In this document: positions 1-8,684 of the stretch, piece after piece
How positions within the stretch are numbered: the first letter of the stretch is position 1
Layout of the letters: each line of letters begins with the position of its first letter
Assembly: GCA_016711435.1 (NCBI GenBank)
Contig: JADJSY010000005.1
Span: 200,235-264,234 of the forward strand
Reading direction: 5' to 3'
Length of the DNA: 64,000 bases
From: Lewinellaceae bacterium
Lineage (GTDB): Bacteria > Bacteroidota > Bacteroidia > Chitinophagales > Saprospiraceae
The notes under the pieces: model-generated
Database searches by the model: none
The model's input: the letters and a program-made list of their open reading frames with translations, nothing else
Told to the model about the DNA's origin: nothing
Position numbers and translations under genes: made by a program

Positions 1-357
1 GGTATCCAGGGCGCGATCAACGGCAACCGTTTGCCCTGGCGTTTTACGCTCGATTTGCGGGTGGATAAATCATTCAACCTTTCCGCGGAAAATAAAAAGC
101 CGCTCAACCTGAATGTTTACTTCCGCGTGTCCAACCTGTTGAACCGCAAAAATGTTATCAATGTGTATTCCGTAACAGGCTCGCCGACAGATGACGGCTA
201 CTTAGCCACTCCGGAAGGCATCAATATTACCAATAACGTTGTTTCGCAGGGCAGAAGCCAGGAAGCGTATTTAGCCTCTTATTCCTGGCTTGTGCGTAAC
301 CCGGATAACTTTACTTTGCCACGTCGTATGTACGTAGGCGCTATTTTTGAATTCTAA
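1..357 (+). CDS. TonB-dependent receptor, C-terminal end (partial)
   Basis: The reading frame is open from base 1 and ends at a TAA at 355-357, so about 118 C-terminal residues are present and the start lies outside the window. The fragment has alternating aromatic and polar strands (RFTLDLRVDKSF, FRVSNLLNRKNV) and ends in MYVGAIFEF. The NLLNRKNV segment and the final strand ending in Phe are typical of the last strands of TonB-dependent outer-membrane receptors. It would import ligands across the outer membrane using TonB energy. It sits directly upstream of a secreted protein and a PorV-like barrel. The substrate cannot be judged from this piece. Confidence 0.75.
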   Translation, partial: GIQGAINGNRLPWRFTLDLRVDKSFNLSAENKKPLNLNVYFRVSNLLNRKNVINVYSVTGSPTDDGYLATPEGINITNNVVSQGRSQEAYLASYSWLVRNPDNFTLPRRMYVGAIFEF

Positions 358-375
358 ACTAAAAAATTGTTAACC

Positions 376-3300
376 ATGCGCCTTTACAAACTTTTATTAG
401 TTGTTGTACTCGCATTTGCAGTGGGAGGGGCTGTTTTTGGCCGAAGCCCCGATGACTATCGCAAATCGGAACGTACAGTAAAATACCGCGATGTGTGCGC
501 CAACTCCGAATCTGCTATCGACCAGCGGATCAATAACGTGCGCGCGCGTTTGCTGGGCGGCGGAGACTGCTGGTGGAACTTTTCAGATGGTCGTTATATC
601 GTACCGAAAGTAGACCTCAGCAGCGGCCAGCAGGAAGTATCTTCCCTCTATGCCGGTGCGGTATGGATAGGCGGATTTGACGACTTCGACAACCTGAAAT
701 TAGCCTGCCAGGACTACCGCAGCAGCACTGCGCAGGATTTTTGGCCCGGCCCGCTGGACCCTGTCCAGGGCAATACCGAAGCCGTGATGTGTAAAAACTG
801 GGACCGCCACTTCCGCGTTACGGGCGATGAAATTCGCCTCCACCTGCGCAACCTGTCAGCAGGCAACCTGAACCCCAGCGAAATCCCGCGCGGACTGCGT
901 GAATGGCCTGCTAAAGGCAATCCGTATTTTGTGGATGTGTGGGGCTTCGATCTGCCGTTTACCGATCAGGCGCTCGCCGGTTTTTTTGATGCCGACGAAG
1001 ACCGCCTCTACGATCCTCTAAAAGGTGATTACCCGTCTATTGATATTCGCGGTTGCCCCAATGACCGTTACCCGGACGAAATGATCTTCTGGATTTACAA
1101 CGACGAGGGCGGTGGCCAGGAACATACTGCTTCCAGGGGCCGCGCTATTCGTATGGAAGTTCAGGTGCAGGCTTTCGGATACGCGACCAACGACGCTTTG
1201 AATGATATGACGTTTCAGCGTTATAAATTGATCAACCGCGCTACAGACCCAATCGACTCCACGTTCTTTGCGATGTGGACCGACCCCGACCTCGGCTGTG
1301 CGGATGATGATCGCATCGGCTGCGATACCTCGCTCAGCCTGATGTATGTGTACAACCAGGATCCTATCGACGGTATTACGGGTAATACCTGTGCCGGTAC
1401 GCCGACTTACAACGACAAAGTTCCGATGATCGGTGTCGACTATTTCCGGGGGCCGCTCAAACCGATTACACCCGACTCGTCGGTGGAACTGGGTATGTCG
1501 TCCTTTATGTACTACAACCGGCCGGGTGTAGCGGGCGGCAACTGGCCGAATGCGATGGTTGACCCGGAAACGCCCCTTGCATTTTACCGTTTTATTACCG
1601 GTTCCTGGGCCGATGGTACGCCCTGTACATTTGGCGGAAGCGGCTACAACCCGGGCACAACAGCAGCGGAAATCGATTTTGTATTCCCGCAACAACCCAA
1701 TATTTCTTCAGGATGGTCTATGTGTACGGCCAACCTCGGTATAGGCGACCGTCGTTGTTTGCAGGCCTCCGGTCCATTCCGCCTGAATCCGGGCGCGGTG
1801 AATGAACTGATTATCGGGGTGCCGTGGGTGCCGGACATCACTTATCCCTGCCCGGATATGGAGCCGCTGTTCCGCGCCGACCGTCTGGCACAAGGCTTGT
1901 TCGACAACTGTTTTGAATTGCTCGACGGCCCGGATGCTCCGACTGTGAACTGGATAGAACTGGAACGCGAGGTGATCGCCGTGCTGACCAACGAAGCGCC
2001 TTCCAATAATGTTTCGGAAGCTTACAGACAGCAGGACTTCCTCGCGCCGGATACCATCAGGCAGAACGCTGATCCTGCGATCAGGGCTTTGGCTGACTAC
2101 CGCTTTGAAGGCTACAAAATCTATCAGTTGCTCAACCCGAATACTTCCAATGCGGATTTTGAGAACCCCGACCGCAGCCGGTTGGTGGTTCAGGTGGATA
2201 TTAAAAACAATGTTAAAAAACTTTACAACTGGGAGGAAAGCCAAAATCCGATTAATCCGGGTCTGAAAATCTACACCCCCAGCATTCAGGTGGAAGGGGC
2301 CGATGCAGGCATCCGGCACACGTTTTCTATCAAAGAAGACCAGTTTGCCACCGGCAATGACAGGCGGCTCGTAAACCACAAGAAGTATTATTTTGTCGCA
2401 GTCGCGTATGCCTACAATAATTACGGAGACTTCGATGCGGGTACGGGCGCCGGCCAACCTTTCCCATACTTGCTGGGCCGCAGAGGCTCGCAAATATTTA
2501 CCGTGGTGCCGCGCCCTATTGTCGACCAGGTATTAAAATCCTCTTATGGAGACGGCATACCGATCACCCGATTGGAAGGTGCAGGCGCAGGCGGTAATTT
2601 CCTTGACCTCGACAGCACTACCCGGGCAAATATGCTGAAACCCGGATTTGATAGCGTGCTGACGTACAAAACAGGTAGAAGCCCGATCAATATCACGATT
2701 TTCAACCCGTTTGAAGTCAAAGAAGGCGATTTCGAACTGAATCTGGTAGACGGTAATTTGAATGACGAAGTATTAGACGATACGGCCCGTTGGGAATTGC
2801 GCCGCCTGCCGGACGGCAATGTGATTGCATCGGAAAGAACCATTCAACAGCTGAATGAACAAATTGTACCCGAATTCGGCTTCTCCGTCTCTATTGTACA
2901 AACCCTGGATGCAGGCGATAACAATGAAGACACCAATGGCGGCATTGGGGCCGAAGTAGAATATAGCAACCCCAATGAACCCTGGCTGACGGGCTGGCCG
3001 GATTCGGATTTCCCGCCATTCCACTATGTACAGACAAAACCGCCGCAGGAAATAGACCATGTGCTTGATATGAGCAGGGGCCTGAGCATCCTGGGCAATG
3101 GATGGTTTGTGCCTTATTACCTCGCAGACTGGCGACTGGGTCTTCGTGCCAATGTGCCCAACGACCGTGTCATCACACCTGCATGGACAGAAAAAGGCGG
3201 CGCATCTATCGGCTTTTATTCAGGAAATGTAATGACGGATAGCCGCGAACTAAGACTCACCCAGTTGCCCAGTGTGGACATCGTACTGACGAAGGATACG

Positions 3301-4434
3301 AGCTTATGGAGCCGTTGTATGGTAGTTGAGTCCGCTTCTTATTACTACTCCGGCTCGGAATACCCGCAGGCTCCCGGTCTGGAAACAGAAAGCCCGGCCA
3401 ATAGAAAGCGTGTCATGTTCGACGTGCGTTACGGACTTTCAGTAGGAAAAACAGATGCCAATGGCGACGGCTTACCCGACCCGGATGGCGCTGTGAACAC
3501 TGCTTATACTGGTCTACCCGCCAGTCAGGTAGGTACGCCTATGAGAGGTATGGGATGGTTCCCCGGCTAGGCGGTAGAGGTAGAGACCGGCCGTCGCCTG
3601 AATATCTTCTTTGGTGAAAACTCCGTATATAGTTCCGCGATAGATCCGCGTTTCACCGGCCGGGATATGCTCTGGAATCCCACTGACCAGATTCTTCGGA
3701 ATACGAACTTTTTTGAGGATTATTACGATCTGGTTCTTGGTGGCCAGCACTGGGTATATGTTACCTATACCGAGTACGATGGCTGCGAAGCCATGCGCCG
3801 CCGCCTGACGCCGGAATTCTTCTCGCTAACAGCAGCACAACCATACATTGCAAAAGTGCCCCGGATGAAGGATATTGCCTGGGCAGGTATGCTTCAGTTG
3901 GCGCCCAACTTCCAAATGAAGTCGCTGCGGGAAGGTTTGATTCCAAATGATGTGACCATTAAACTGCGCGTTGACAATCCTTATCAAACGTGGTCCAATA
4001 ATGCCGACGGAAATAAGAAAACCGGTCATCCAAAATACCGTTTTTCTACCCGCGGTCAGCAGCCCGTTGCGCTGGATGTGGTACAGGTCGAAAATGCCCT
4101 TGACTCCATCAAGGCAGTACCGAATCCGTATTACGGCTTCTCACAGTATGAGACTTCTCAATTTTCCAACACGATCAAAATCACCAACCTGCCAGGTAAG
4201 TGTACGGTAACGATCTACTCGTTAGACGGTAAATTCATCCGAAAATACGAACGCGACGAAGTGTACCAGCCTTACCAGCAGATTACGCCTGATCTTGAAT
4301 GGGACTTGAAAAACAGCAAAGGCATCCCTGTGGCCAGCGGCGTGTACCTGTTTAATATACAGGCGCCCGGTCTGGGAACCCGAACAGTCAAGTGGTTTGG
4401 CATTGCCCGACAATTTGACCCGTCAGGGCTTTAA
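376..4434 (+). CDS. large secreted protein with T9SS-like C-terminal domain, interrupted by in-frame TAG
   Basis: ATG at 376 gives a clear signal peptide (MRLYKLLLVVVLAFAVGGAVFG); the TTG at 367 is unlikely to be the start. The frame is open to a TAG at 3568-3570, then continues in the same frame without another stop to TAA at 4432-4434, about 1,352 codons in all. Residues just before and after the TAG (GMGWFPG, then AVEVETGRRLNIFFGENS) read as one continuous conserved segment, so this looks like one gene with a single nonsense lesion. The last ~100 residues (VPNPYYGF, TVTIYSLDGKFIRKY, GVYLFNIQAPG) are a FlgD/T9SS-like beta domain expected to direct export by the type IX system. The function of the body is unknown. 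It may be annotated as two ORFs, the second beginning at 3667. Confidence 0.7.
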
Positions 4435-4538
4435 GTGTGAGTAGTGGTTGTGAGTTTTGAGGGCATCTCGTTTGAAGATAATTGAGAACGTTCCTTTAAC
4501 AGGATGCCACTCACAACTCACCACTCACCACTCACTTA
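4433..4538. repeat. GTGAGT-type intergenic inverted repeat
   Basis: Arms made of degenerate GTGAGTNGTG words face each other across a short spacer that carries a GGCATC/GGATGCC inner stem. It begins at the stop of the preceding gene and could act as its transcript end. It belongs to the window-wide family of hairpins with short-word arms. Confidence 0.6.
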
Positions 4539-4606
4539 AAAAATATTCACAAATCTGGAGCCATCGCTCTCGGGAGAAGGTTTCAGAATTCAATCCTCGA
4601 ATTGAT

Positions 4607-5653
4607 ATGAATCAAAAATATACTTATCTGTTGTCTTGCTGTTTGTTGTTGGCCGGTGTTGCATTTGCAGGTAACCCGGATCGGCAGGGCGAAGCAGGCG
4701 CCAACCAGCTGCTCATCAACCCTTGGGCACGCAGCGCAGGGTTGCACTCCCTGAATACTTCTTATGTCTCCGGGGCAGAAGCCATGTACCTGAATGTTGC
4801 CGGTCTGTCGCGTATCAAAAAAACGCAGATTAACCTGAGTCATGCCCGCTACATTGCCGATATTAATATGAATGCCCTGGCTTTCGGGCAACGTATCGGC
4901 TCAGGTGGCGGCGCATTTGGCATCTCTTTGGTATCGATGGACCTGGGGGAATTTCTCTCGACAACAGAAAATATTCCCGGCGGCACCGGCGCTACATTCA
5001 GCCCGTCCTATTTCAATATGGGGCTGTCCTATTCTCATTTGTTCGCCAATAAAGTTTCCGTAGGCGTTACGTTTAAATTTGTCAATGAATCCATCAGCAA
5101 CGTGGGCGCGCGGGCTATGGCTTTGGACGCCGGCGTACAGTATGTAACGGGTGAAAATGACAACTTCAAATTTGGCATTTCCCTGCGCAATGTGGGGTCG
5201 AAAATGCGTTTTGTCGGGGAGGGCCTTTCCAAACCGGCCGCAAATCCAGGCCCAACCTTTGAATATCCTATTACCTATTACGAGCGTTCCGCAGCGTATG
5301 AATTGCCATCCCAGTTGAATATCGGATTCTCCCGAGACTTCCTGTTCGGCAAAACCAGCCGCCTGTCGGTTCTTGGCAACTTTACCTCCAATGCCTTCTC
5401 CCGCGACCAGGTAGGTGGCGGCCTGGAGTTCGCTTTAGGTCAGAATTTTGCCCTGCGTGGAGCCTATAAAACAGAATTAGGCGTAGCCGTCGGCAGTACG
5501 GAAGCAACGCTCGATAACGGTATCAGCGCCGGATTCAGCGCATCTGTTCCATTTAAAAAAGGATCGGACAGCCGCCTGACTTTGGAGTATTCTTACCGCA
5601 GTACAAGAATATTTCAGGGTATCCACGGCATCGGCCTGCGGCTCGATTTGTAG
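4607..5653 (+). CDS. PorV/PorQ-family outer-membrane beta-barrel protein
   Basis: The ATG at 4607 is preferred because it starts a signal peptide (MNQKYTYLLSCCLLLAGVAFAG); the open frame upstream to 4457 is repeat-derived. The mature protein begins with GANQLLINPWARSAG and SGAEAMYLNVAGLS, the hallmark opening of PorV/PorQ/UPF0164 proteins, followed by repeated amphipathic strands to a terminal GIGLRLDL. At 348 residues it fits the family. PorV-type proteins are outer-membrane barrels that carry type IX secretion substrates to the attachment complex. It follows a large secreted protein with a T9SS-like tail, so a dedicated shuttle or partner role is a reasonable inference. Confidence 0.8.
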   Translation: MNQKYTYLLSCCLLLAGVAFAGNPDRQGEAGANQLLINPWARSAGLHSLNTSYVSGAEAMYLNVAGLSRIKKTQINLSHARYIADINMNALAFGQRIGSGGGAFGISLVSMDLGEFLSTTENIPGGTGATFSPSYFNMGLSYSHLFANKVSVGVTFKFVNESISNVGARAMALDAGVQYVTGENDNFKFGISLRNVGSKMRFVGEGLSKPAANPGPTFEYPITYYERSAAYELPSQLNIGFSRDFLFGKTSRLSVLGNFTSNAFSRDQVGGGLEFALGQNFALRGAYKTELGVAVGSTEATLDNGISAGFSASVPFKKGSDSRLTLEYSYRSTRIFQGIHGIGLRLDL

Positions 5654-5694
5654 AAAAGTAGCTCAAAAGCTTTCCTTTCTCCTAAAAGCTCCCT

Positions 5695-5703
5695 TACCTT
5701 TGC
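5695..5703 (+). promoter_or_regulatory. possible -7 box (TACCTTTGC)
   Basis: Exact match to the Bacteroidota TAnnTTTGC -7 element, about 15 bp before a strong hairpin with a T-run. No clear TTG -33 element is visible. If it fires, the transcript would reach the hairpin at 5718-5760 almost at once, so it may be fortuitous or drive an attenuated leader for greA. Confidence 0.35.
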
Positions 5704-5717
5704 ATTAGAATTTTTTA

Positions 5718-5760
5718 CAGGAACGTTTCTATCTGCCCGATAGAAGCGTTCCTGTTTTTT
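5718..5760 (+). terminator. rho-independent terminator after the PorV-like gene
   Basis: A 16-bp stem (CAGGAACGTTTCTATC pairing with GATAGAAGCGTTCCTG, one G-T pair), a 5-base loop and six T residues, 65 bases after the PorV-family stop codon. Confidence 0.85.
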
Positions 5761-5836
5761 AGTCTGACTCAATAAACAGAGGTTTATCCTGCCATTGGAG
5801 CATGATAAGCCTTTTTTCACTCGCAAACAGAGGAAT

Positions 5837-5915
5837 GTTCAAAAATGTGTGGCACACCTTCATCTGGACCTTGATTATCAATCAATTACGTGAGGTGTGC
5901 CACACTTTTCTGAAC
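5837..5915. repeat. intergenic inverted repeat (TGTGGCACACCT stem)
   Basis: Arms of about 25 bp with a core TGTGGCACACCT / AGGTGTGCCACA, separated by about 28 bases containing TTGATTATCAATCAATTA. The arms lack the 7-9 bp periodicity of the other elements, but the loop carries the TTGATAATCA word found in the GTTATC half-elements. Confidence 0.6.
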
Positions 5916-5961
5916 ACTCCCGCAACCAGAGGAGATTTTTCTAACCTTTAATACCTTCAAT

Positions 5962-6438
5962 ATGGCAAATTACACCTATCTGACACAAACTGGCTATGAT
6001 AAGCTCAGAGCAGATTTGGATGAATTAAAAACAACCGGCCGCCAGGAAGCAGCACGCGCGATCGCTGAAGCACGCTCGCAGGGTGATCTGTCGGAAAATG
6101 CCGAATACGATGCAGCAAAAGATGCGCAGGGCTTGTTGGAATTCAAAATCAATGAACTGGAAACGGTCATGGCCAATGCCCGTATCATAGACGAGACGCT
6201 TTTAGACAACTCGAAAGTGGCTATCCTCTCCAATGTGACCATCAAAAACCTGAAAACAGGCAAAGAAATGACCTATAAACTCGTTTCTGAAACAGAAGCA
6301 GATGCGAAACTGATGAAAATTTCCGTCACTTCTCCGATCGGGCAGGGCCTCCTCGGAAAAGTTATCGGCGAAGTAGCCAAAGTCACCACACCTGCCGGCG
6401 CGATGGAATTTGAAGTCGTGGAAATTACTATCGGATAA
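5962..6438 (+). CDS. greA: transcription elongation factor GreA
   Basis: 158 residues, full length for the family. The N-terminal coiled-coil hairpin is clear (LTQTGYDKLRADLDELK, ARSQGDLSENAEYDAAKDAQ), with the acidic tip SQGDLSENAEYD that reaches the RNA polymerase active site. The C-terminal FKBP-like domain has the family pattern SPIGQGLLGK. GreA rescues backtracked polymerase by stimulating transcript cleavage. The ATG sits 20 bases after an A/T-rich leader with no Shine-Dalgarno. It is followed by a HIT-family gene on the same strand, but a 320-bp repeat array lies between them, so co-transcription is uncertain. Confidence 0.95.
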   Translation: MANYTYLTQTGYDKLRADLDELKTTGRQEAARAIAEARSQGDLSENAEYDAAKDAQGLLEFKINELETVMANARIIDETLLDNSKVAILSNVTIKNLKTGKEMTYKLVSETEADAKLMKISVTSPIGQGLLGKVIGEVAKVTTPAGAMEFEVVEITIG

Positions 6439-6439
6439 A

Positions 6440-6756
6440 TGTTATCCGTTATTGGTTATCGGTTATCAGGCTGGTAACCCTCAGCCTGATCGAAAACGAT
6501 AACCAAGCATTACCAGCCTAAAAGTGGTCGGTTATCCGTTATCGTTATCAGGCTGGTAACCTGCCTGATCGAAAACGATAACCAAGCATTCCAGCCTAAG
6601 TGGTCGGTTATCGTTATCAGTTATCTGGCTGGTAACCCTCGGCCAGATCAAAATAAATGACCAAGCATTACCAGCCTGATAACTAATAACCGATAACCAA
6701 TAACTACAATGCCAAGCATTACCACCCCGATAACTGATAACCGATAACCAATAACT
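6440..6756. repeat. tandem cluster of GTTATC-type hairpin elements
   Basis: Three direct units of about 75-90 bp (roughly 6441-6529, 6530-6604, 6605-6690). Each has a heptad arm of GTTATC words, an inner GGCTGGTAAC stem, and the word CCAAGCATTACCAGCC. Two closing arms in opposite orientation follow (6678-6710 and 6724-6756). The block fills the greA-HIT gap and abuts the HIT start codon. Confidence 0.8.
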
Positions 6757-6760
6757 GACT

Positions 6761-7162
6761 ATGCCAAGCATTTTCACACGGATCGTCAACGGCGAAATTC
6801 CCTGCCACAAAATTGCTGAAACGGAAGACTACCTCGCATTCCTGGATGTGCGCCCACAAGCCAAAGGACATACGTTGTGCATCACGAAGCAGGAAATCGA
6901 CTACATTTTTGATGTGGAAGACGAATTATACGCCGGGCTGTGGCTTTTTGCCAAAAAAGTGTCGCACGCTGTTAAAAAAGCCGTGCCCTGCAAACGCATC
7001 GCCGTGGTCGTGATCGGCGATGAAGTGCGCCACACGCATATACACCTCATTCCTTTTAACAGCCTGGAAGATGTGCGTTTCACCGGCAGCGCGAAAGTGA
7101 ACCTGAGCGCCGATGAACTCCGCGATCTGGCTGCCCGTATTGTGGCGGAAATGGCGGAATAA
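6761..7162 (+). CDS. HIT family protein (histidine-triad nucleotide hydrolase)
   Basis: 133 residues with the histidine triad RHTHIHLIP (His91, His93, His95, the last His being the expected nucleotidyl acceptor). The family opening FTRIVNGEIPCHKIAE and PQAKGHTLCITK are present. Members hydrolyse AMP-lysine, AMP-alkyl esters or similar nucleotide conjugates in the cytosol; the physiological substrate is unknown. The first four codons (MPSI) repeat a word, ATGCCAAGCATT, that recurs in the upstream repeat array, so the gene start and the array share sequence. Confidence 0.92.
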   Translation: MPSIFTRIVNGEIPCHKIAETEDYLAFLDVRPQAKGHTLCITKQEIDYIFDVEDELYAGLWLFAKKVSHAVKKAVPCKRIAVVVIGDEVRHTHIHLIPFNSLEDVRFTGSAKVNLSADELRDLAARIVAEMAE

Positions 7163-7266
7163 AGAGATTGTTTGTGGGTTGATAGGTTATAGTTTATGCG
7201 AATAATGGGTTGTTTGCGTTAGGGAAAAAATAGATTAGCAACGCTTAAAAGACAAGTTCACGATTT

Positions 7267-7404
7267 GACCAACCCCCGCGCTTTAGCCGGGGGAAATGAA
7301 CGGGACAAACGCAAATGGGTTTTAACCCAAAATGAGTGACTGGGGTTAAAACCGCGCTGGATTGGGTTTCTTCGATTCCCCCGGCTAAAGCGCGGGGGTT
7401 AGTC
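7267..7404. repeat. nested palindromic element (CCCCCGCGCTTTAGCCGGGGG)
   Basis: The outer arms of 29 bp (7267-7295 and 7376-7404) are nearly perfect inverted copies containing CCGGCTAAAGCGCGGGGG. Inside them is a second 11-bp stem (GGTTTTAACCC at 7318-7328, GGGTTAAAACC at 7342-7352). The element has no coding capacity and lies alone in the 380-bp gap between the HIT gene and the GH113-like gene. It differs from the heptad-arm family and resembles REP/MITE-type palindromes. No transposase is nearby. Confidence 0.8.
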
Positions 7405-7544
7405 AAAAGCATAAGTTGTTTTTTGCGCGTTACTTAAGAACAAAATCGTCTTTTTAAATAGTGATTTTGCTACTTCTAACCATTTTCGCATATTTCCTGG
7501 GTTTATTGAGCAGCCGTCCACAAACCAACACTTCCTCGCCGACT

Positions 7545-8615
7545 ATGAAATTACCTGCTTTCCTCTTGCTGCCCCTTTTGCTCGCACTCCTTTCTTGCAA
7601 ACAGCAATCAGGCTCTCAAGCCGCTATGGTGTATCAGCCTGCTGCTGCAACGAACGTCCAACCCGTGCCCGGTAAGATGAACGGCCTCACCTTCGTAGCT
7701 CCGCCCGAACCATTTCCCGAAAATCCGATGCCCGCTGTACAATCAACCGGCGCCTCCTGGATTGCCGTGGTGCCGTATGCCTTCACCCGGCCTGGCGATG
7801 CGAGTGTGCGCTTCGACGAAAACGGCCAGCACTGGTGGGGTGAACGGCCCGCAGGGGCCCGCGAAACGATTCGTCTGGCGCATGAAGCGGGTATCAAAGT
7901 CATGCTGAAGCCGCAGGTCTGGATTCCGAGGCACTGGACCGGTACGCTCGATTTTGCCACCGATGCCGAATGGGACAGTTGGGAAGCCGATTACGAGCGC
8001 TATATCCTGCGTTTTGCCACTTTGGCCGATTCTGCCGGGGCCGATATGTTTTGTATCGGCACGGAGTTTCGGAACGCCATCGAAAAACGCCCGCAGTTCT
8101 GGAACAGTCTGATCGTCAAAATCAAACAGGTGTACAAAGGCAAACTGACTTACTCCTCCAACTGGGATGACTGGGACAAAGTGCCTTTCTGGAAAGAATT
8201 AGACTATATCGGTCTTGGCGGCTATTTCCCCCTGGTGGAAGGTACCACACCGGAAGTGGCACAATTGCAAGCGGCCTGGCAGCCCATCAAGGAACGCCTG
8301 CGCACTTACAGCAAACAGCAGGGCAAACCCGTTCTTTTTACCGAATTCGGCTACCTCAGCGTCGACGGCAGCGGCTGGCGCAACTGGGAGCTGGAAAGCG
8401 GCATCGAAGGCCGCAATATCAACGAACAGGCGCAGGCCAACTGCTTTGAAGCCCTGTTCTCCACTTTTCAGCCCGAAGAATGGTGGGCCGGCGGCTTTAT
8501 GTGGAAATGGTTTCCAAATATGCGCGGCCACGAAGGATACCCGGAACGGGATTATACGCCGCAGGGAAAAGTGGGGGAGGGAACGTTGAAGAAGTGGTAT
8601 GGAGGAAAGTTGTGA
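7545..8615 (+). CDS. GH113-like glycoside hydrolase lipoprotein
   Basis: The ATG at 7545 starts a lipoprotein signal (MKLPAFLLLPLLLALLSCK, lipobox LLSC); the open frame from 7461 is not needed. The 356-residue product is a TIM-barrel glycosidase with CIGTEF (Glu174, likely acid/base) and FTEFGY (Glu267, likely nucleophile), plus VMLKPQVWIP and YIGLGGYFPL, all typical of GH113 and related GHs acting on beta-mannan-type glycans. It should be anchored in a membrane facing the periplasm or surface. It has no linked glycan-utilisation genes, so a role in cell-envelope or scavenged glycan turnover is equally possible. Confidence 0.75.
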   Translation: MKLPAFLLLPLLLALLSCKQQSGSQAAMVYQPAAATNVQPVPGKMNGLTFVAPPEPFPENPMPAVQSTGASWIAVVPYAFTRPGDASVRFDENGQHWWGERPAGARETIRLAHEAGIKVMLKPQVWIPRHWTGTLDFATDAEWDSWEADYERYILRFATLADSAGADMFCIGTEFRNAIEKRPQFWNSLIVKIKQVYKGKLTYSSNWDDWDKVPFWKELDYIGLGGYFPLVEGTTPEVAQLQAAWQPIKERLRTYSKQQGKPVLFTEFGYLSVDGSGWRNWELESGIEGRNINEQAQANCFEALFSTFQPEEWWAGGFMWKWFPNMRGHEGYPERDYTPQGKVGEGTLKKWYGGKL

Positions 8616-8624
8616 GTTATTGCT

Positions 8625-8660
8625 TGATTATCAACACAAATAACCAATAACGGGATAACT
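8625..8660 (-). repeat. GTTATC half-element
   Basis: Reverse-strand copy of the recurring unit AGTTATCCCGTTATTGG followed by a TGTTGATAATCAAGCA tail. It lies just after the GH113-like stop codon and before the gamma-glutamyltransferase gene. Confidence 0.6.
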
Positions 8661-8684
8661 TCTTAAAAGCACATCCACTCAGAT

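Noticed and set aside
1018..2493. Long minus-strand ORFs opposite the large secreted protein
   Set aside because: They are antisense frames of a clearly coding + strand gene; their translations have no family motif, signal or sensible composition.
6440..6756. CRISPR array
   Set aside because: Repeat units are adjacent, degenerate and palindromic, with no unique spacers of even length and no cas genes nearby.
6532..6810. Minus-strand ORF translating WLSVISY repeats
   Set aside because: It is a translation of the GTTATC repeat array, with no start context and no protein character.
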